Counted from the first letter of the stretch, positions 17,280-29,148 are shown. The stretch: 64,000 nucleotides of DNA from Candidatus Thiothrix putei (GCA_029972225.1 CP124756.1:3640001-3704000), one strand, 5' to 3'. Numbers and translations are program-made. Notes: generated by a model not told the origin, from the letters alone.

Positions 17280-18460
17280 AATACCTCAGCCGGGTGGGAT
17301 ATTTACTCCTGCTCCTCATCGTATTGGGCATGGGCGGCAAACACAGCACCAGCCCCATGTGGACACCGCAAGAATACACCACACTGCAATCCCTAACGCT
17401 TGCCAACTTACCTACTGCCCGCGATTCTAGTAACCGTTTTGCACAACACCCGCAAGCCTTAGAACTAGGCAAGCAACTGTTTTTTGACCCACGTTTTAGC
17501 CGCAACGGCAGCGTATCCTGCGCCACCTGCCACCAACCCGACAAGGCTTTCAGCGATGGCAAACCCCAAGCAATAGGTTTAACCGCAGGTAAACGCAATA
17601 CCCCTTCACTGCTCGGTGTGGCGCATAACGATTGGTTTTTTTGGGATGGACGTAAAGACAGCCTCTGGTCACAAGCTTTATCCCCCTTGGAAAACCCCGC
17701 AGAACACGGCCTGACCCGACTGGAAATCGTGCGTTTACTACTGGAAGACCCGCGTTACCAGCAGCAATACCATGCTTTGTTGCCCAATGCACCTCATCTG
17801 GACTTCTTGCAACATCTCCCAATCGCTGCCTCACCTTTAGGCAATTTGGAACAATTGAAAGCATGGAAAAGTATTCCATCAACCCAACGCGTGCAAATTG
17901 ATGAAATATTTGCAAATACGGGTAAGTTCATTGCCGCTTATGTCAGTAGCTTATCCTTAGCCCCTAATCGACTCGATGTACTGAACACCTCGCAACCACC
18001 ACTCACCTCAAACGAAATCGCAGGGGCAAAACTCTTTATTGGCAAAGCTCAGTGCATTCTCTGCCATTCCGGTGCATTGCTCAGCAACCAAACCTTTCAA
18101 AATATCGGCACGGGCAAGCTCGGCACAGACAGTGGACGTGCGGCAGTACTCGACACCATTCGTACTGATCCATTCAACTGCCAAGGAACACACAGTGATG
18201 CGGATCCCCATTCCTGTACTGAACTGCAATTTTTGACCCGCAATCGCCACGCTGTGGTCGGTGCATTTAAAGTACCCAGCTTACGCAATACTGCTCGTAC
18301 TGCACCGTATTTTCATGATGGACGCATGGCGACCTTAGAACACGTTGTCGACTACTACACGCAAGCCTCACAAGCTGTAGCAAACGCTAATGATTTACCA
18401 AGAATTCAACTAAATGATACCGAAAAACAGCAACTCATCGCCTTCCTGAAAATCTTATAA
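17276..18460 (+). CDS. MauG/MbnH-family di-heme c-type peroxidase-like protein
   Basis: 394 residues from the ATG at 17276, which gives an N-terminal hydrophobic export signal. Two haem-attachment sites are visible, CATCH (82-86) and CILCH (260-264). Family motifs include ELGKQLFFDPRFSRNGSVSC, NDWFFWDGRKDSLW, and VPSLRNTARTAPYFHDGRM. This family includes bacterial cytochrome c peroxidases, MauG (which oxidises tryptophans in pre-methylamine dehydrogenase) and MbnH. It is the last gene of the operon with the CuAO-like proteins, overlapping the YtkA-like gene by four bases. Whether it reduces peroxide or matures a protein-derived cofactor cannot be told from sequence alone. Confidence 0.85.
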   Translation: MKYLSRVGYLLLLLIVLGMGGKHSTSPMWTPQEYTTLQSLTLANLPTARDSSNRFAQHPQALELGKQLFFDPRFSRNGSVSCATCHQPDKAFSDGKPQAIGLTAGKRNTPSLLGVAHNDWFFWDGRKDSLWSQALSPLENPAEHGLTRLEIVRLLLEDPRYQQQYHALLPNAPHLDFLQHLPIAASPLGNLEQLKAWKSIPSTQRVQIDEIFANTGKFIAAYVSSLSLAPNRLDVLNTSQPPLTSNEIAGAKLFIGKAQCILCHSGALLSNQTFQNIGTGKLGTDSGRAAVLDTIRTDPFNCQGTHSDADPHSCTELQFLTRNRHAVVGAFKVPSLRNTARTAPYFHDGRMATLEHVVDYYTQASQAVANANDLPRIQLNDTEKQQLIAFLKIL

Positions 18461-18468
18461 GCGCATAC

Positions 18469-18491
18469 AAAAACGCCCGCATTAGCGGGCG
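18469..18491 (-). terminator. Rho-independent terminator of the ferredoxin gene, possibly bidirectional
   Basis: CGCCCGC (18474-18480), loop ATTA, GCGGGCG (18485-18491). Read on the minus strand the hairpin is followed by TTTTT (18473-18469), a good terminator for the ferredoxin gene. It also lies just after the di-heme gene on the plus strand. Confidence 0.8.
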
Positions 18492-18518
18492 CTTGATCAT
18501 CATACAGGCGAATTCAGC

Positions 18519-18809
<291 letters not shown>

Positions 18810-18871
18810 CTATCAACCTACCTGACAAGATAACATTAACTTCCGTCAAAATAACAATACTCAGGCTTTTT

Positions 18872-19405
<534 letters not shown>

Positions 19406-19497
19406 TTAATGACGGAGGGCTTAGGGCTAACCCTAGTTAACCACCTTGTAACACCTTATGATGCAATGCACAATAATCTTTTGCTGGCTTGCACCAT

Positions 19498-20286
19498 TCA
19501 AGTGCTACGCGGCGAAATAAACTGCACTAAAATGAACAAAACACTCGCCGCCACCACAATGCTCGGCCCAGTGGGCGTATCCAATTGCAATGAAATCCCC
19601 ATCCCGGCTAATAACGCCAATACCCCAATCACCATGGCAAATAATGCCATTTGCTCCGGTGTTCGTGCAAAACGCCGTGCTGCCGCAGCCGGGATAATCA
19701 ATAAGGCCGTCAGTAACAAGACACCAACCACTTTCATCGCCACCGCCACCATCAAGGCAATCAACACCATGTAAACCGCACTGACCCACCAAACCTTGAC
19801 ACCCTCAACCTGCGCCAATTCAGCGTGGACACTCAGGGACAATAACGGACGCCAAATCCAAGCCATTACCCCAATAACCATCACAGCTAAACTCCATGTT
19901 AAGGCAATATCCGAGTGTGTTACTGCGAGAATATCACCAAACAGATAGGCCATCAGATCAACCCTGACATTTGGCAGGAATGTCAATGCCACCGTCCCCA
20001 ATGCCAGCGCACTATGCCCAATAATACTCAGCAAGGTATCGCTTCCCAAAGCCGGATTATGTTGCACATACAGCATCAATAAAGCCACCAGCACACAGAC
20101 AGCCATGACCCATAGGTTCAAATTCATGCCTGTCATCAATCCCAGTGCGACACCCAGCAACGCCGAATGTGACAAGGTATCACCAAAATAAGCCATACGC
20201 CGCCACAACAAAAAGACCCCCAGCACCCCACTCATCAGCACCACCGCCAACCCCGCCAACAATGCTCGCCAGATAAAATCATCCAT
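19498..20286 (-). CDS. znuB: Zinc ABC transporter permease
   Basis: 262 residues from the ATG at 20286 (an upstream in-frame ATG at 20397 lies inside znuC and is not used). Seven to eight hydrophobic segments and the family sequence [24 protein letters not shown] identify the ABC-3 family of zinc/manganese permeases. Known role: inner-membrane channel for zinc uptake with ZnuC and ZnuA. The start overlaps the znuC stop by eight bases. Confidence 0.92.
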   Translation of the reverse strand: MDDFIWRALLAGLAVVLMSGVLGVFLLWRRMAYFGDTLSHSALLGVALGLMTGMNLNLWVMAVCVLVALLMLYVQHNPALGSDTLLSIIGHSALALGTVALTFLPNVRVDLMAYLFGDILAVTHSDIALTWSLAVMVIGVMAWIWRPLLSLSVHAELAQVEGVKVWWVSAVYMVLIALMVAVAMKVVGVLLLTALLIIPAAAARRFARTPEQMALFAMVIGVLALLAGMGISLQLDTPTGPSIVVAASVLFILVQFISPRST

Positions 20287-21061
20287 GCGAATGCTCCTTG
20301 TCAGTATCCTGCAATGGCACCACACACCCATGCATATCATGCTGATGATCATGATGATGGGTATAAACCGCCAACCCGCTAGGTCGCAAGTCCCCAAACA
20401 AGCGTAAATATTCAGGGTGGCGCGATACCGCTTCTGGCTGCCCTGAGCAACAGATGTGCCGGTTCAAACACAGTACCTGATCGGTCGCCGCCATCACCAA
20501 ATGCAAATCGTGCGACACCATCAGCACCCCATAACCATGCACCTGTTTCAAACGGTTGATAAGCTGATACAGCTCATTCAAGCCCGTGACATCCACGCCC
20601 TGCCCCGGCTCATCCAGTACCAACAATTGCGGCTTATTCAGCAAGGCTCGCGCCAACAACACCCGCTGCAATTCACCGCCGGAAAGCGATTGCACCGCTT
20701 GAGACAGTAAATCCTGAATCCCTACTTCTGCCGCACTCGCACGCACGGCTGCGGGATTATGCCGTCGCAAATTCAAGCCAATAAAGCGCTCCACCGTTAA
20801 AGGCAACAAGCGATCAAGGTGAAACTTCTGTGGCACATAGCCAATGCGTAAACCGGGCATCCGCCAAACCGAGCCTTGGCCAGGCACTTGCAAACCCAGT
20901 AAAATTTTCAGCACGGTGGATTTCCCCGCGCCATTAGGGCCAATCAAGGTCAGAACGCTTTCCGGGTACACTTCGAGGCTAACATCGTGCAAAATCACAC
21001 GCTGCCCGAAGTTCAGGCCAATGTGTTCCAGCTTTGCTAATACAGTGTGTGTGGTGGACAT
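20279..21061 (-). CDS. znuC: Zinc ABC transporter ATP-binding protein
   Basis: About 260 residues. Walker A is GPNGAGKST, the signature is [16 protein letters not shown], Walker B is [12 protein letters not shown] and the switch histidine follows in MVSHDLH. The C-terminus is histidine-rich ([12 protein letters not shown]), a feature of ZnuC. The ATG at 21061 is preferred; a TTG three codons upstream is also possible. Only 27 bases separate this start from that of the divergent znuA, so promoters must overlap coding sequence. Confidence 0.92.
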   Translation of the reverse strand: MSTTHTVLAKLEHIGLNFGQRVILHDVSLEVYPESVLTLIGPNGAGKSTVLKILLGLQVPGQGSVWRMPGLRIGYVPQKFHLDRLLPLTVERFIGLNLRRHNPAAVRASAAEVGIQDLLSQAVQSLSGGELQRVLLARALLNKPQLLVLDEPGQGVDVTGLNELYQLINRLKQVHGYGVLMVSHDLHLVMAATDQVLCLNRHICCSGQPEAVSRHPEYLRLFGDLRPSGLAVYTHHHDHQHDMHGCVVPLQDTDKEHSHG

Positions 21062-21088
21062 CCCTGCCAACGTATCAAGAGTGAAAAA

Positions 21089-22021
21089 ATGTTCCGTATT
21101 CTAACGATTTTCCTGCTGCTGTGCTTACCCGTTTTACACGCCTGCCAGCAAGAGTCATCCAGCAAGCCCGTGATTGTCAGCACTATCAAGCCCATCCATG
21201 CCTTGGTCTACGCCATCGCGGGCGGCGATAACAGTCCACTGGACATCCGCCAACTCTTACCCGATGGCGCATCACCCCACCATTACGCCCTCAAACCGTC
21301 TGAGATGCGCTCCTTGGAAACCGCCAGTGTGGTATTTCGCATTGCTAGTGGGCTGGAAACCTTTCTCGACAAACCTTTAGCAACGTCATTACCTAACCGG
21401 CGCATCATTACCCTAGCCGAGGCACAAGGTATTCAGCCTCTCGGCTCACGTGCCCAACACAGCCAACATGTCATGCCAGGGCACGAGACACACAGCGCCG
21501 ATTTACACCTGTGGTTAAACCCTGAAAATGCCATTGCCATGAGCCAAGCTATTGCTAAAACGCTGGGGGAAATTGATAGCCGCCATCAAGCCGATTACCT
21601 CGCTAACGCTGCTCAGCTTATCCAACAAATTCAAGCTACCGATGCACGAATCCGTCAGCAACTCGCTCCATTAAACGACAAACCTTACCTCAGTTTCCAC
21701 GATGCATGGCAACATTTTGATACGCATTATGGTTTGAACTTTGCTGGCGCAGTCACGTTAGATGTATCCCGTTTGCCGGGCGCACGCCACGTACAAGATA
21801 TTCGCAAGATTATTGAAGAAAAACAGGCGGTTTGCCTGTTTCAGGAACCACAGTTTTCACCCGCCATGGTTAAAACACTGGTCGAAGGCACAACCATACA
21901 CATTGGCAAACTCGACCCCTTAGGGATGCAACTGCCACTGGACAAAGAGACTTACATCAACTTATTGCAAGCGGCCGCCGATAGTTTTCAGCAGTGCCTC
22001 ACCGCAACAACACCTCAATAA
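21089..22021 (+). CDS. znuA: Zinc ABC transporter periplasmic zinc-binding lipoprotein
   Basis: 310 residues from the ATG at 21089, giving a signal peptide with lipobox VLHAC. ZnuA/TroA family features include [17 protein letters not shown], the zinc-ligand histidine in [23 protein letters not shown], and [14 protein letters not shown]. The usual histidine-rich loop is reduced to [16 protein letters not shown]. It captures zinc and delivers it to ZnuB. It converges on the FecR-like gene with a 7-base overlap. Confidence 0.92.
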   Translation: MFRILTIFLLLCLPVLHACQQESSSKPVIVSTIKPIHALVYAIAGGDNSPLDIRQLLPDGASPHHYALKPSEMRSLETASVVFRIASGLETFLDKPLATSLPNRRIITLAEAQGIQPLGSRAQHSQHVMPGHETHSADLHLWLNPENAIAMSQAIAKTLGEIDSRHQADYLANAAQLIQQIQATDARIRQQLAPLNDKPYLSFHDAWQHFDTHYGLNFAGAVTLDVSRLPGARHVQDIRKIIEEKQAVCLFQEPQFSPAMVKTLVEGTTIHIGKLDPLGMQLPLDKETYINLLQAAADSFQQCLTATTPQ

Positions 22022-22359
22022 ATTCCCAAATCTAATAACTGGGTAGGTTCACGGCGACTTTCGCGCAATGTACCACCAATGTACTCGTAACGCTGCCCAG
22101 TGCCTTTGCCATACGCTTGTTCACGATACAAATTGACGCGGAACATACAACCGCCGCGTAGCATCACAATATTACGGTCGTGCATTTTGAGCTGTACATT
22201 TGCGCCGCGCACCGTGTGCACCATATCGTCTTGGTAAATAGGGTCACCGCGCTTGAGAATACGAGGGTCACTACCGCTGCTGGTTGCCGTCACCTTGCCG
22301 CGCTTAGACAACACGACACCTACCTCGCGATGTTCTAGGGTGGTATTAGGTGCTGGCAT
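22015..22359 (-). CDS. Small FecR-like domain protein without signal peptide
   Basis: 114 residues, GGAG ribosome-binding site before the ATG. The segment GKVTATSSGSDPRILKRGDP followed by MVHTVRGANVQLKMHDRNIVMLRGG resembles the core of FecR periplasmic domains (entry into a beta helix with conserved GD and T.......L.DG positions), but no signal peptide, membrane segment or sigma-factor neighbour is present. I do not recognise a specific family. The stop lies inside the 3' end of znuA, on the opposite strand. Confidence 0.6.
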   Translation of the reverse strand: MPAPNTTLEHREVGVVLSKRGKVTATSSGSDPRILKRGDPIYQDDMVHTVRGANVQLKMHDRNIVMLRGGCMFRVNLYREQAYGKGTGQRYEYIGGTLRESRREPTQLLDLGIY

Positions 22360-22470
22360 ACACTACTCCGTCTGATTTAGTTAGGCTGATTCACAACTTA
22401 CGCTCAATAAAGCGTAGACCAGCCTAAACGCCAAACGTTTTTTCCCCGCCCAAAAAAAGTTAAAGTGCAA

Positions 22471-22503
22471 AAAAAATCCGCCAGACGGTAGTGACGGATT
22501 TTT
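22471..22503 (-). terminator. Terminator downstream of lysA
   Basis: AAAAAATCCG (22471-22480) is complementary to CGGATTTTT (22495-22503), with an interior partly paired loop. Read on the minus strand it ends the lysA transcript with a T-tract. Confidence 0.7.
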
Positions 22504-22547
22504 ATCGCGAATTTAATCCACCTAGTTAAACCCATCCAATAGGTTAT

Positions 22548-23798
22548 TTACGGCAGCACCTTCTCACCACGCAACAAATCATCGAAGGTTTCGCGCTCTC
22601 GCACCACATACACCTCATCCCCAGCTACCATCACTTCTGCCGCACGCGGACGAGTGTTGTAGTTAGAAGCCATCGTGAAGCCATACGCGCCGGACGAACG
22701 TACTGCCAGAAAATCACCGGGCTGAATAATAAGATCGCGTTCTTTACCCAAAAAATCGGCTGTTTCACAGACCGGCCCCACGATGTCGTAAGTCACCGTT
22801 TCGCCCTCAGTACGCGGCACAACCGGAATAATTTCCTGCCAGGCACTGTATAACGCCGGGCGGATCAGGTCGTTCATTGCGGCATCCACCACTGCAAAGT
22901 TTTTATATTCCGACAGCTTGAGGAATTCGACTTCTGTCACCAAAATTCCGGCATTAGCCGCAATCGCCCGACCCGGTTCCACGAAAATTTCGTACTGACG
23001 CAAACGTTCGTCGGTGAATAATTGTGCCATGTAGTCGGCAGGTGAAGGGGCAGCCTGCCCTTCCTGATAGCGCACGCCCAAACCGCCGCCAATATCCAGA
23101 TGGTGAATCGTGATACCCTGCCCCTGTAAACGTTCTGCCAAGGCCAGCAAGCGTTGCAGCGCATCCATGAACGGTGTGAGCGTCAGCAATTGCGAACCGA
23201 TGTGGCAGTCGATCCCGACCACTTTCAGGTTCGGCATAGCCGCTGCTCTCAAATACACCGCTTCGGCACGACCAATTTCAATGCCGAACTTGTTTTCTTT
23301 CAAGCCGGTGGAAATGTAGGGGTGGGTTTGTGCATCCACATCCGGGTTAACACGCAACGAGATGGACGCCACTTTACCCATATCCCCTGCCACAGTATTG
23401 ATGCGGTCGAGTTCGGCTTCAGACTCAATATTGAAGCAACGGATGCCGACCTCTAGCGCCCGGCGGATTTCAGCGGCTTTTTTACCAAGACCGGAAAACA
23501 CCACTTTGCTTGGGTCGCCGCCTGCGCGTAACACCCGCTCCAATTCGCCGCCGGATACGATGTCGAAACCCGACCCCAGCCGGGCAAACAAGTTGAGGAT
23601 GGCGAGGTTGGAATTGGCTTTGACCGCGTAGCACACCAAGTGCGGCTGATCCCCGAAGGCATCGTTGAAAGCGTGCCAGTGGCGTTCCAGCGTGGCGCGG
23701 GAATAGATGTAACACGGTGTGCCGTGGGCGCGGGCAATGTCAGCGACGGCGACGTTTTCGGCGTGAAGTTGCCCGTTGCGGTATTCAAAATGATCCAT
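22548..23798 (-). CDS. lysA: Diaminopimelate decarboxylase
   Basis: 416 residues of fold-III PLP decarboxylase. The PLP lysine is in HLVCYAVKANSN; the glycine-rich phosphate site is in HLDIGGGLGVRY; EPGRAIAANAGIL and GPVCETADFLG (catalytic cysteine and glutamate at the dimer interface) are family hallmarks. It converts meso-diaminopimelate to lysine. It begins 3 bases after the lptM stop, the conserved lptM-lysA arrangement of gammaproteobacteria. Confidence 0.97.
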   Translation of the reverse strand: MDHFEYRNGQLHAENVAVADIARAHGTPCYIYSRATLERHWHAFNDAFGDQPHLVCYAVKANSNLAILNLFARLGSGFDIVSGGELERVLRAGGDPSKVVFSGLGKKAAEIRRALEVGIRCFNIESEAELDRINTVAGDMGKVASISLRVNPDVDAQTHPYISTGLKENKFGIEIGRAEAVYLRAAAMPNLKVVGIDCHIGSQLLTLTPFMDALQRLLALAERLQGQGITIHHLDIGGGLGVRYQEGQAAPSPADYMAQLFTDERLRQYEIFVEPGRAIAANAGILVTEVEFLKLSEYKNFAVVDAAMNDLIRPALYSAWQEIIPVVPRTEGETVTYDIVGPVCETADFLGKERDLIIQPGDFLAVRSSGAYGFTMASNYNTRPRAAEVMVAGDEVYVVRERETFDDLLRGEKVLP

Positions 23799-23801
23799 GA
23801 T

Positions 23802-23915
23802 TTATTTCGCCTGTTCCTGTTTGGAGGGTGACTGATCGGGCAAGGTTAACGGGCCTTTGTTGCCACAGCCTGCCAGCAAAGCCAGTACGATAGCGAATCC
23901 TAGGTATTTTTTCAT
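23802..23915 (-). CDS. lptM: LPS-assembly lipoprotein LptM (YifL)
   Basis: A 37-residue protein found by reading the minus strand between nadC and lys[21 protein letters not shown], then [17 protein letters not shown]. The lipobox LLAGC followed by GNKGPL is the invariant core of LptM/YifL, which assists oxidative maturation of the LptD outer-membrane translocon. Location immediately upstream of lysA is conserved. The start overlaps the nadC stop by four bases. Confidence 0.92.
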   Translation of the reverse strand: MKKYLGFAIVLALLAGCGNKGPLTLPDQSPSKQEQAK

Positions 23916-24742
23916 GCTTTAAACCTCATCGACAAATCCACCGCCCGCACATGCTTGGTAATTCCGCCAATCGACACGAAATCCACCCCCGTTTCGGCAA
24001 TCGCTACCAGGGTTTCCGGGCTAACCCCACCAGATGCTTCCAACGGAATCTTCCCCGCCGTCACCCGTACCGCTTCGCGCATATCCGCAAGGCTATATTC
24101 ATCCAACATAATAATGTCGGCGTGTGCAGCAGTCGCTTCCGCCAACTCCTGCAAATTTTCAGTTTCCACTTCCACCAGAATACCGGGGTGTAACGCCCGC
24201 GCCTGCTGGATAGCCGCCGTGATCGACCCCGCCGCCATAATGTGGTTTTCCTTAATCAACACGCGGTCATACAAACCGATGCGGTGATTTGTACCGCCAC
24301 CGCACAATACCGCGTATTTCTGGGCGGTACGCAAACCGGGCAAGGTTTTGCGCGTATCCAAAATCCGGCAAGACGTATGAGCCACCAAATCCACATACCG
24401 CCGCGTCGCAGTAGCGGTTGCCGATAAGGTTTGCAGGAAATTCAACGCCGCCCGTTCGCCACTCAAAATGGAACGCGCACTGCCCTGTAAGGTACACAGC
24501 AGCGCATTGGTAGCCACCCGCTCACCATCCTGATACTGCCATGCAATCTGCACAGTGGGATCAAGCTGGTGAAACACTTCATCGAACCACGCCACGCCAC
24601 ACAACGTAGCGTCTTCACGGGAAATCACCGTCGCACTGGCTTGTTTCTCCGCCGGAATCAGCCCAGCAGTCACATCACCCGTGCCAATGTCTTCCGCCAA
24701 AGCCCGCGCAACCGTTGCTGAAATATCGTTAGGTAATTGCAT
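23912..24742 (-). CDS. nadC: Nicotinate-nucleotide pyrophosphorylase (carboxylating)
   Basis: 276 residues. Family motifs: [16 protein letters not shown] near the N-terminus, [40 protein letters not shown], and [19 protein letters not shown], with [25 protein letters not shown] at the end. It converts quinolinate and PRPP to nicotinate mononucleotide in NAD synthesis. First gene of the nadC-lptM-lysA run. Confidence 0.97.
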   Translation of the reverse strand: MQLPNDISATVARALAEDIGTGDVTAGLIPAEKQASATVISREDATLCGVAWFDEVFHQLDPTVQIAWQYQDGERVATNALLCTLQGSARSILSGERAALNFLQTLSATATATRRYVDLVAHTSCRILDTRKTLPGLRTAQKYAVLCGGGTNHRIGLYDRVLIKENHIMAAGSITAAIQQARALHPGILVEVETENLQELAEATAAHADIIMLDEYSLADMREAVRVTAGKIPLEASGGVSPETLVAIAETGVDFVSIGGITKHVRAVDLSMRFKA

Positions 24743-24760
24743 CAGAACCTCAAATAAAAA

Positions 24761-24782
24761 TGGGAGGCTATCGTGCCTCCCA
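24761..24782 (-). terminator. Terminator of the sqr gene
   Basis: TGGGAGGC (24761-24768), loop of six, GCCTCCCA (24775-24782); on the minus strand the hairpin is followed by TTTTTATTTG. It separates sqr from nadC. Confidence 0.85.
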
Positions 24783-24814
24783 TCAAGTGCCCCTGACTCC
24801 TCGTCAGAATCCCG

Positions 24815-26098
<1,284 letters not shown>

Positions 26099-26287
26099 CT
26101 AACTAGTGAATGAGGGGGGATTACTTTAATTGTAAGATTAGTACTTGCCAGCATTTCCCAAAGCAACCAGAATAACACCACAAATCGTGCTCTAGGTCAA
26201 TGTTGGCCTTACTTATCAATAAATTAGAGTTTTCTAATATTCTGTAAAAAATATACGTTCAGCCACTCAGATCAGCATAATTCACGC

Positions 26288-27559
26288 ATGAAAAACATCA
26301 AAACCTATCTTGTCGGTGGTGCAATACGCGACCAGTTATTGGGATTACCCATCAAGGATCGCGATTGGGTTGTCACAGGCGCAACCCCTGCTGATTTATT
26401 GCAACAAGGATTCAAACCCGTTGGCAGTGATTTCCCAGTCTTTTTGCACCCACAAACGGGTGAGGAATACGCCTTAGCACGTACTGAACGCAAGACCGCT
26501 CAAGGCTACCACGGCTTTCAATTTCACACAGCGGCTGATGTCACATTGGAACAAGATCTTGCCCGACGTGACCTCACCATCAATGCAATGGCACAAGACA
26601 CGGATGGTACACTCATTGACCCTTACGGTGGACAAGCGGCTGTACAACAACGCCTATTGCGGCATGTCTCCGCAGCGTTTGCGGAAGACCCTGTGCGGAT
26701 TTTGCGGGTAGCCCGCTTTGCTGCCCGCTTTGCTCCACTAGGCTTTCAAATCGCAGCAGAAACCCAACAATTAATGAGCGACATGGTTGCCGCAGGCGAA
26801 GTCAATGCCCTCGTACCTGAACGGGTATGGCAAGAAACGGTGCGGGCGTTAGCAGAACCCGCCCCGGAACGCTTTTTTGAGGTGCTGCGCGACTGTGGTG
26901 CCTTGCAAGTGCTTTTCCCCGAACTGGATCGCCTCTTCGGTGTGCCTCAGCCTGCTAAGTATCACCCGGAAATTGATTGCGGCATCCACACTCTCATGGT
27001 ATTACAACAAGCCGTGAAACTGAGTAGCGCCCCCGAAGTACGGTTTGCCGCGCTCACCCACGACCTTGGCAAAGGCTTAACGCCTGAAGCTATATTACCC
27101 AGCCACCACGGGCATGAACTTATCAGCCGCCAATTAACGACACAGTTATGCGAACGCCTAAAAATTCCCAACCGTTTTCGTGAATTAGCGGAACACGTTG
27201 CCGAGCAACACGGTCGAATTCATAAAGCACTGGAATTGCAACCTAAAACCGTATTGAAAGTACTAGAAAGCACCGACGCTTTCCGCAAACCTGAACGTTT
27301 TGAGCAACTGTTAATAGCGTGTGAAGCGGATGCAAGAGGACGTACTGGCTTTGAAAGTCGACCTTACCCACAGGCGGAGCACTTTCGCCAAGCCTTGACC
27401 GCTTGCCAGCAAGTAGCCGTACAAGCGGTGATTCAAGACGGCTTTCAAGGGGCGAACATCAAGGAGGAATTGCACCGCCGTCGTATTGAGGCGATAAAGC
27501 AAATTCAAAGGAATCTTGATATTCACTCGCAGGAGTCGCATATTGAGAATAGAGCATGA
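26288..27559 (+). CDS. cca: tRNA CCA-adding nucleotidyltransferase with HD domain
   Basis: 423 residues. Nucleotidyltransferase motif [20 protein letters not shown] with the DxD pair; [12 protein letters not shown] and [16 protein letters not shown] are class II CCA-enzyme motifs. A C-terminal HD domain is present (HDLGKG; SHHGHE), as in the multifunctional E. coli enzyme, which adds 2'-phosphatase/phosphodiesterase activity. It builds or repairs the 3' CCA of tRNAs. The stop overlaps the hspQ start. Confidence 0.96.
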   Translation: MKNIKTYLVGGAIRDQLLGLPIKDRDWVVTGATPADLLQQGFKPVGSDFPVFLHPQTGEEYALARTERKTAQGYHGFQFHTAADVTLEQDLARRDLTINAMAQDTDGTLIDPYGGQAAVQQRLLRHVSAAFAEDPVRILRVARFAARFAPLGFQIAAETQQLMSDMVAAGEVNALVPERVWQETVRALAEPAPERFFEVLRDCGALQVLFPELDRLFGVPQPAKYHPEIDCGIHTLMVLQQAVKLSSAPEVRFAALTHDLGKGLTPEAILPSHHGHELISRQLTTQLCERLKIPNRFRELAEHVAEQHGRIHKALELQPKTVLKVLESTDAFRKPERFEQLLIACEADARGRTGFESRPYPQAEHFRQALTACQQVAVQAVIQDGFQGANIKEELHRRRIEAIKQIQRNLDIHSQESHIENRA

Positions 27560-27909
27560 TTATGAAAAGCATTGAGGATATTGTCATGATGGAAGAAAAA
27601 ATTGCTTCGTTCGGCATTGGTCAGGTGATCCATCATCGCCTGTTTAACTATCGTGGCGTTATTTTCGACGTTGACCCTGATTTCAAGGGTACTGAAGAAT
27701 GGTTTCAGAAAAATGTGGAAGCCGGTAGCCCCACCAAAGAAGAACCTTGGTATCACGTACTGATTGACCAGGATGGGCGGGTTGCCTACGTTGCCGAGCG
27801 CAACCTGGAAGCAGCCGATCCTTCCGACCCGGTAGAACACCCACTGTTGGAAAACTTCTTTACCGGCTTTGTCGGTGATCATTATCAGGCAAGGCAGACA
27901 CTGAACTGA
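27556..27909 (+). CDS. hspQ: Heat shock protein HspQ (YccV-like hemimethylated-DNA-binding domain)
   Basis: 117 residues; the domain [31 protein letters not shown] followed by [18 protein letters not shown] matches HspQ, known as a specificity-enhancing factor for the Lon protease and as a hemimethylated-DNA binder. An N-terminal extension of ~12 residues precedes the usual start, so a later ATG (27586 or 27589) is possible. It overlaps cca upstream (4 bases) and the next gene downstream (1 base). Confidence 0.9.
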   Translation: MIMKSIEDIVMMEEKIASFGIGQVIHHRLFNYRGVIFDVDPDFKGTEEWFQKNVEAGSPTKEEPWYHVLIDQDGRVAYVAERNLEAADPSDPVEHPLLENFFTGFVGDHYQARQTLN

Positions 27910-28604
27910 TGGAGTGGAGTTGGTTAGCCCATTCCAGTTACTTGGCGGCTTTTCTGGTCGGATTGTTGGGCGGTGTCCATTGCCTCGGCATGTGTGGCGG
28001 CATTGTCAGCGCGTTGACGTTTAGTTTACCCGCCGCCCAACGCAATCACCCAGCTACCTTATTCCCCATCTTGTTGGCGTATAACGCGGGACGTATCGGC
28101 GGGTATACGCTCGCTGGGGCATTGGCAGGCGGAATAGGCGCGGCATTCCTGTCATTGGGCGGGTTGGACAGTTTGCGGCATGGTTTGCAAGTGTTCGCCG
28201 CATTATTTACCATCGCGCTGGGGCTGTATTTGGCAGGTATCTGGGCAGGTGTGGCGCAAGTGGAAAACGCGGGGCGCACCTTGTGGCAGCACATTGAACC
28301 GTTGGGGCGGCGTTTCATGCCGGTGAATTCCCCTGCGAAAGCGTTACCGCTGGGGTTTGTGTGGGGCTGGTTGCCGTGTGGTTTGGTATACAGCGTGCTG
28401 ATTTGGACGTTATCGGCGGGCAGCGTGACTAACGGGGCATTACTCATGTTGGCGTTTGGGCTAGGCACATTGCCCAATCTCTTATTGATGGGCGCAGCGG
28501 CGGCAAAACTGGCAACGTTTACTCGCAACCAAACCGTCAAACGGGCAGCGGGTTTGCTGGTGATGGGGCTAGGGATATACCTGCTGTGGCAAGCCATCTC
28601 GTAG
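27909..28604 (+). CDS. UreH/TauE-like (DsbD_2) six-helix membrane protein, metal-transport or cytochrome-oxidase accessory type
   Basis: 231 residues, about six membrane helices. The N-terminal VGLLGGVHCLGMCGGIVSAL and the later GFVWGWLPCGLVYSVL with paired cysteines are hallmarks of the family annotated sulfite exporter TauE/SafE or urease accessory UreH-like, often encoded with cbb3 oxidase or copper genes. The substrate is unknown. Its start overlaps the hspQ stop (TGATG). It converges on the ScsD-like gene with a 4-base gap. Confidence 0.82.
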   Translation: MEWSWLAHSSYLAAFLVGLLGGVHCLGMCGGIVSALTFSLPAAQRNHPATLFPILLAYNAGRIGGYTLAGALAGGIGAAFLSLGGLDSLRHGLQVFAALFTIALGLYLAGIWAGVAQVENAGRTLWQHIEPLGRRFMPVNSPAKALPLGFVWGWLPCGLVYSVLIWTLSAGSVTNGALLMLAFGLGTLPNLLLMGAAAAKLATFTRNQTVKRAAGLLVMGLGIYLLWQAIS

Positions 28605-28608
28605 AGAT

Positions 28609-29148
28609 TTAAACCAACCAGTCCGCCATCCACAAACGCAAGCGCAAACCCCAGCCGGAGGTTAGCCCAACTTCGCGGAAACGGATCACGCCCTCTTCAT
28701 CCAGCACGTAACTGGTAGGCACGCCTTTGATGCCGTATTGCCCCGACAATGAGCCATCTTCATCCACAATCGTGACCCATTCGGCAATGTTTTTACGCTC
28801 CATGTAGCGCTGCACTTCCTCTTCACCGCCCGACTGGAACGCCACCGTGATTACTTTCCAATCTTTAGCAACGCTACTGATGCTACCCTGTTCCAATTCG
28901 CACATCGGACACCAACTCGCCCAGAAATGTAGCAGCACCGGCTGACCACGGTAATCGTCAAGGTGAATAACTGCACCACTTAGTGCAGTGCGTTCAAAAT
29001 CAGGTGCTTCGCCCTCCAGCATCCCATGTTGTTGCCAAGCGCGTACCCCGAAAATGATGGCGAGGATAATCAGGGCTTCTAGCGACCAGCGTAGCCAACG
29101 GCGTTTTTTGGGTGGCTGGTCATCATGATTCGATGTGTGTGTGCTCAT
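28609..29148 (-). CDS. Membrane-anchored thioredoxin-like protein (ScsD/TlpA type)
   Basis: 179 residues: a cytoplasmic basic stretch, one membrane helix (about 21-40, LEALIILAIIFGV), then a periplasmic thioredoxin fold with LHFWASWCPMCELEQGS and the cis-proline loop KGVPTSYVLDEEG. The CPMC active site resembles ScsD/TlpA-type thiol reductants involved in periplasmic redox homeostasis or cytochrome c maturation. Neighbouring genes do not settle the partner. Confidence 0.87.
   Translation of the reverse strand: MSTHTSNHDDQPPKKRRWLRWSLEALIILAIIFGVRAWQQHGMLEGEAPDFERTALSGAVIHLDDYRGQPVLLHFWASWCPMCELEQGSISSVAKDWKVITVAFQSGGEEEVQRYMERKNIAEWVTIVDEDGSLSGQYGIKGVPTSYVLDEEGVIRFREVGLTSGWGLRLRLWMADWLV

Noticed and set aside
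17276-18460. Annotating the di-heme protein simply as cytochrome c peroxidase.
   Set aside because: The fold and CxxCH motifs fit, but the operon context and MauG-like WFFWDG region make a cofactor-maturation role equally possible; left as MauG/MbnH family.
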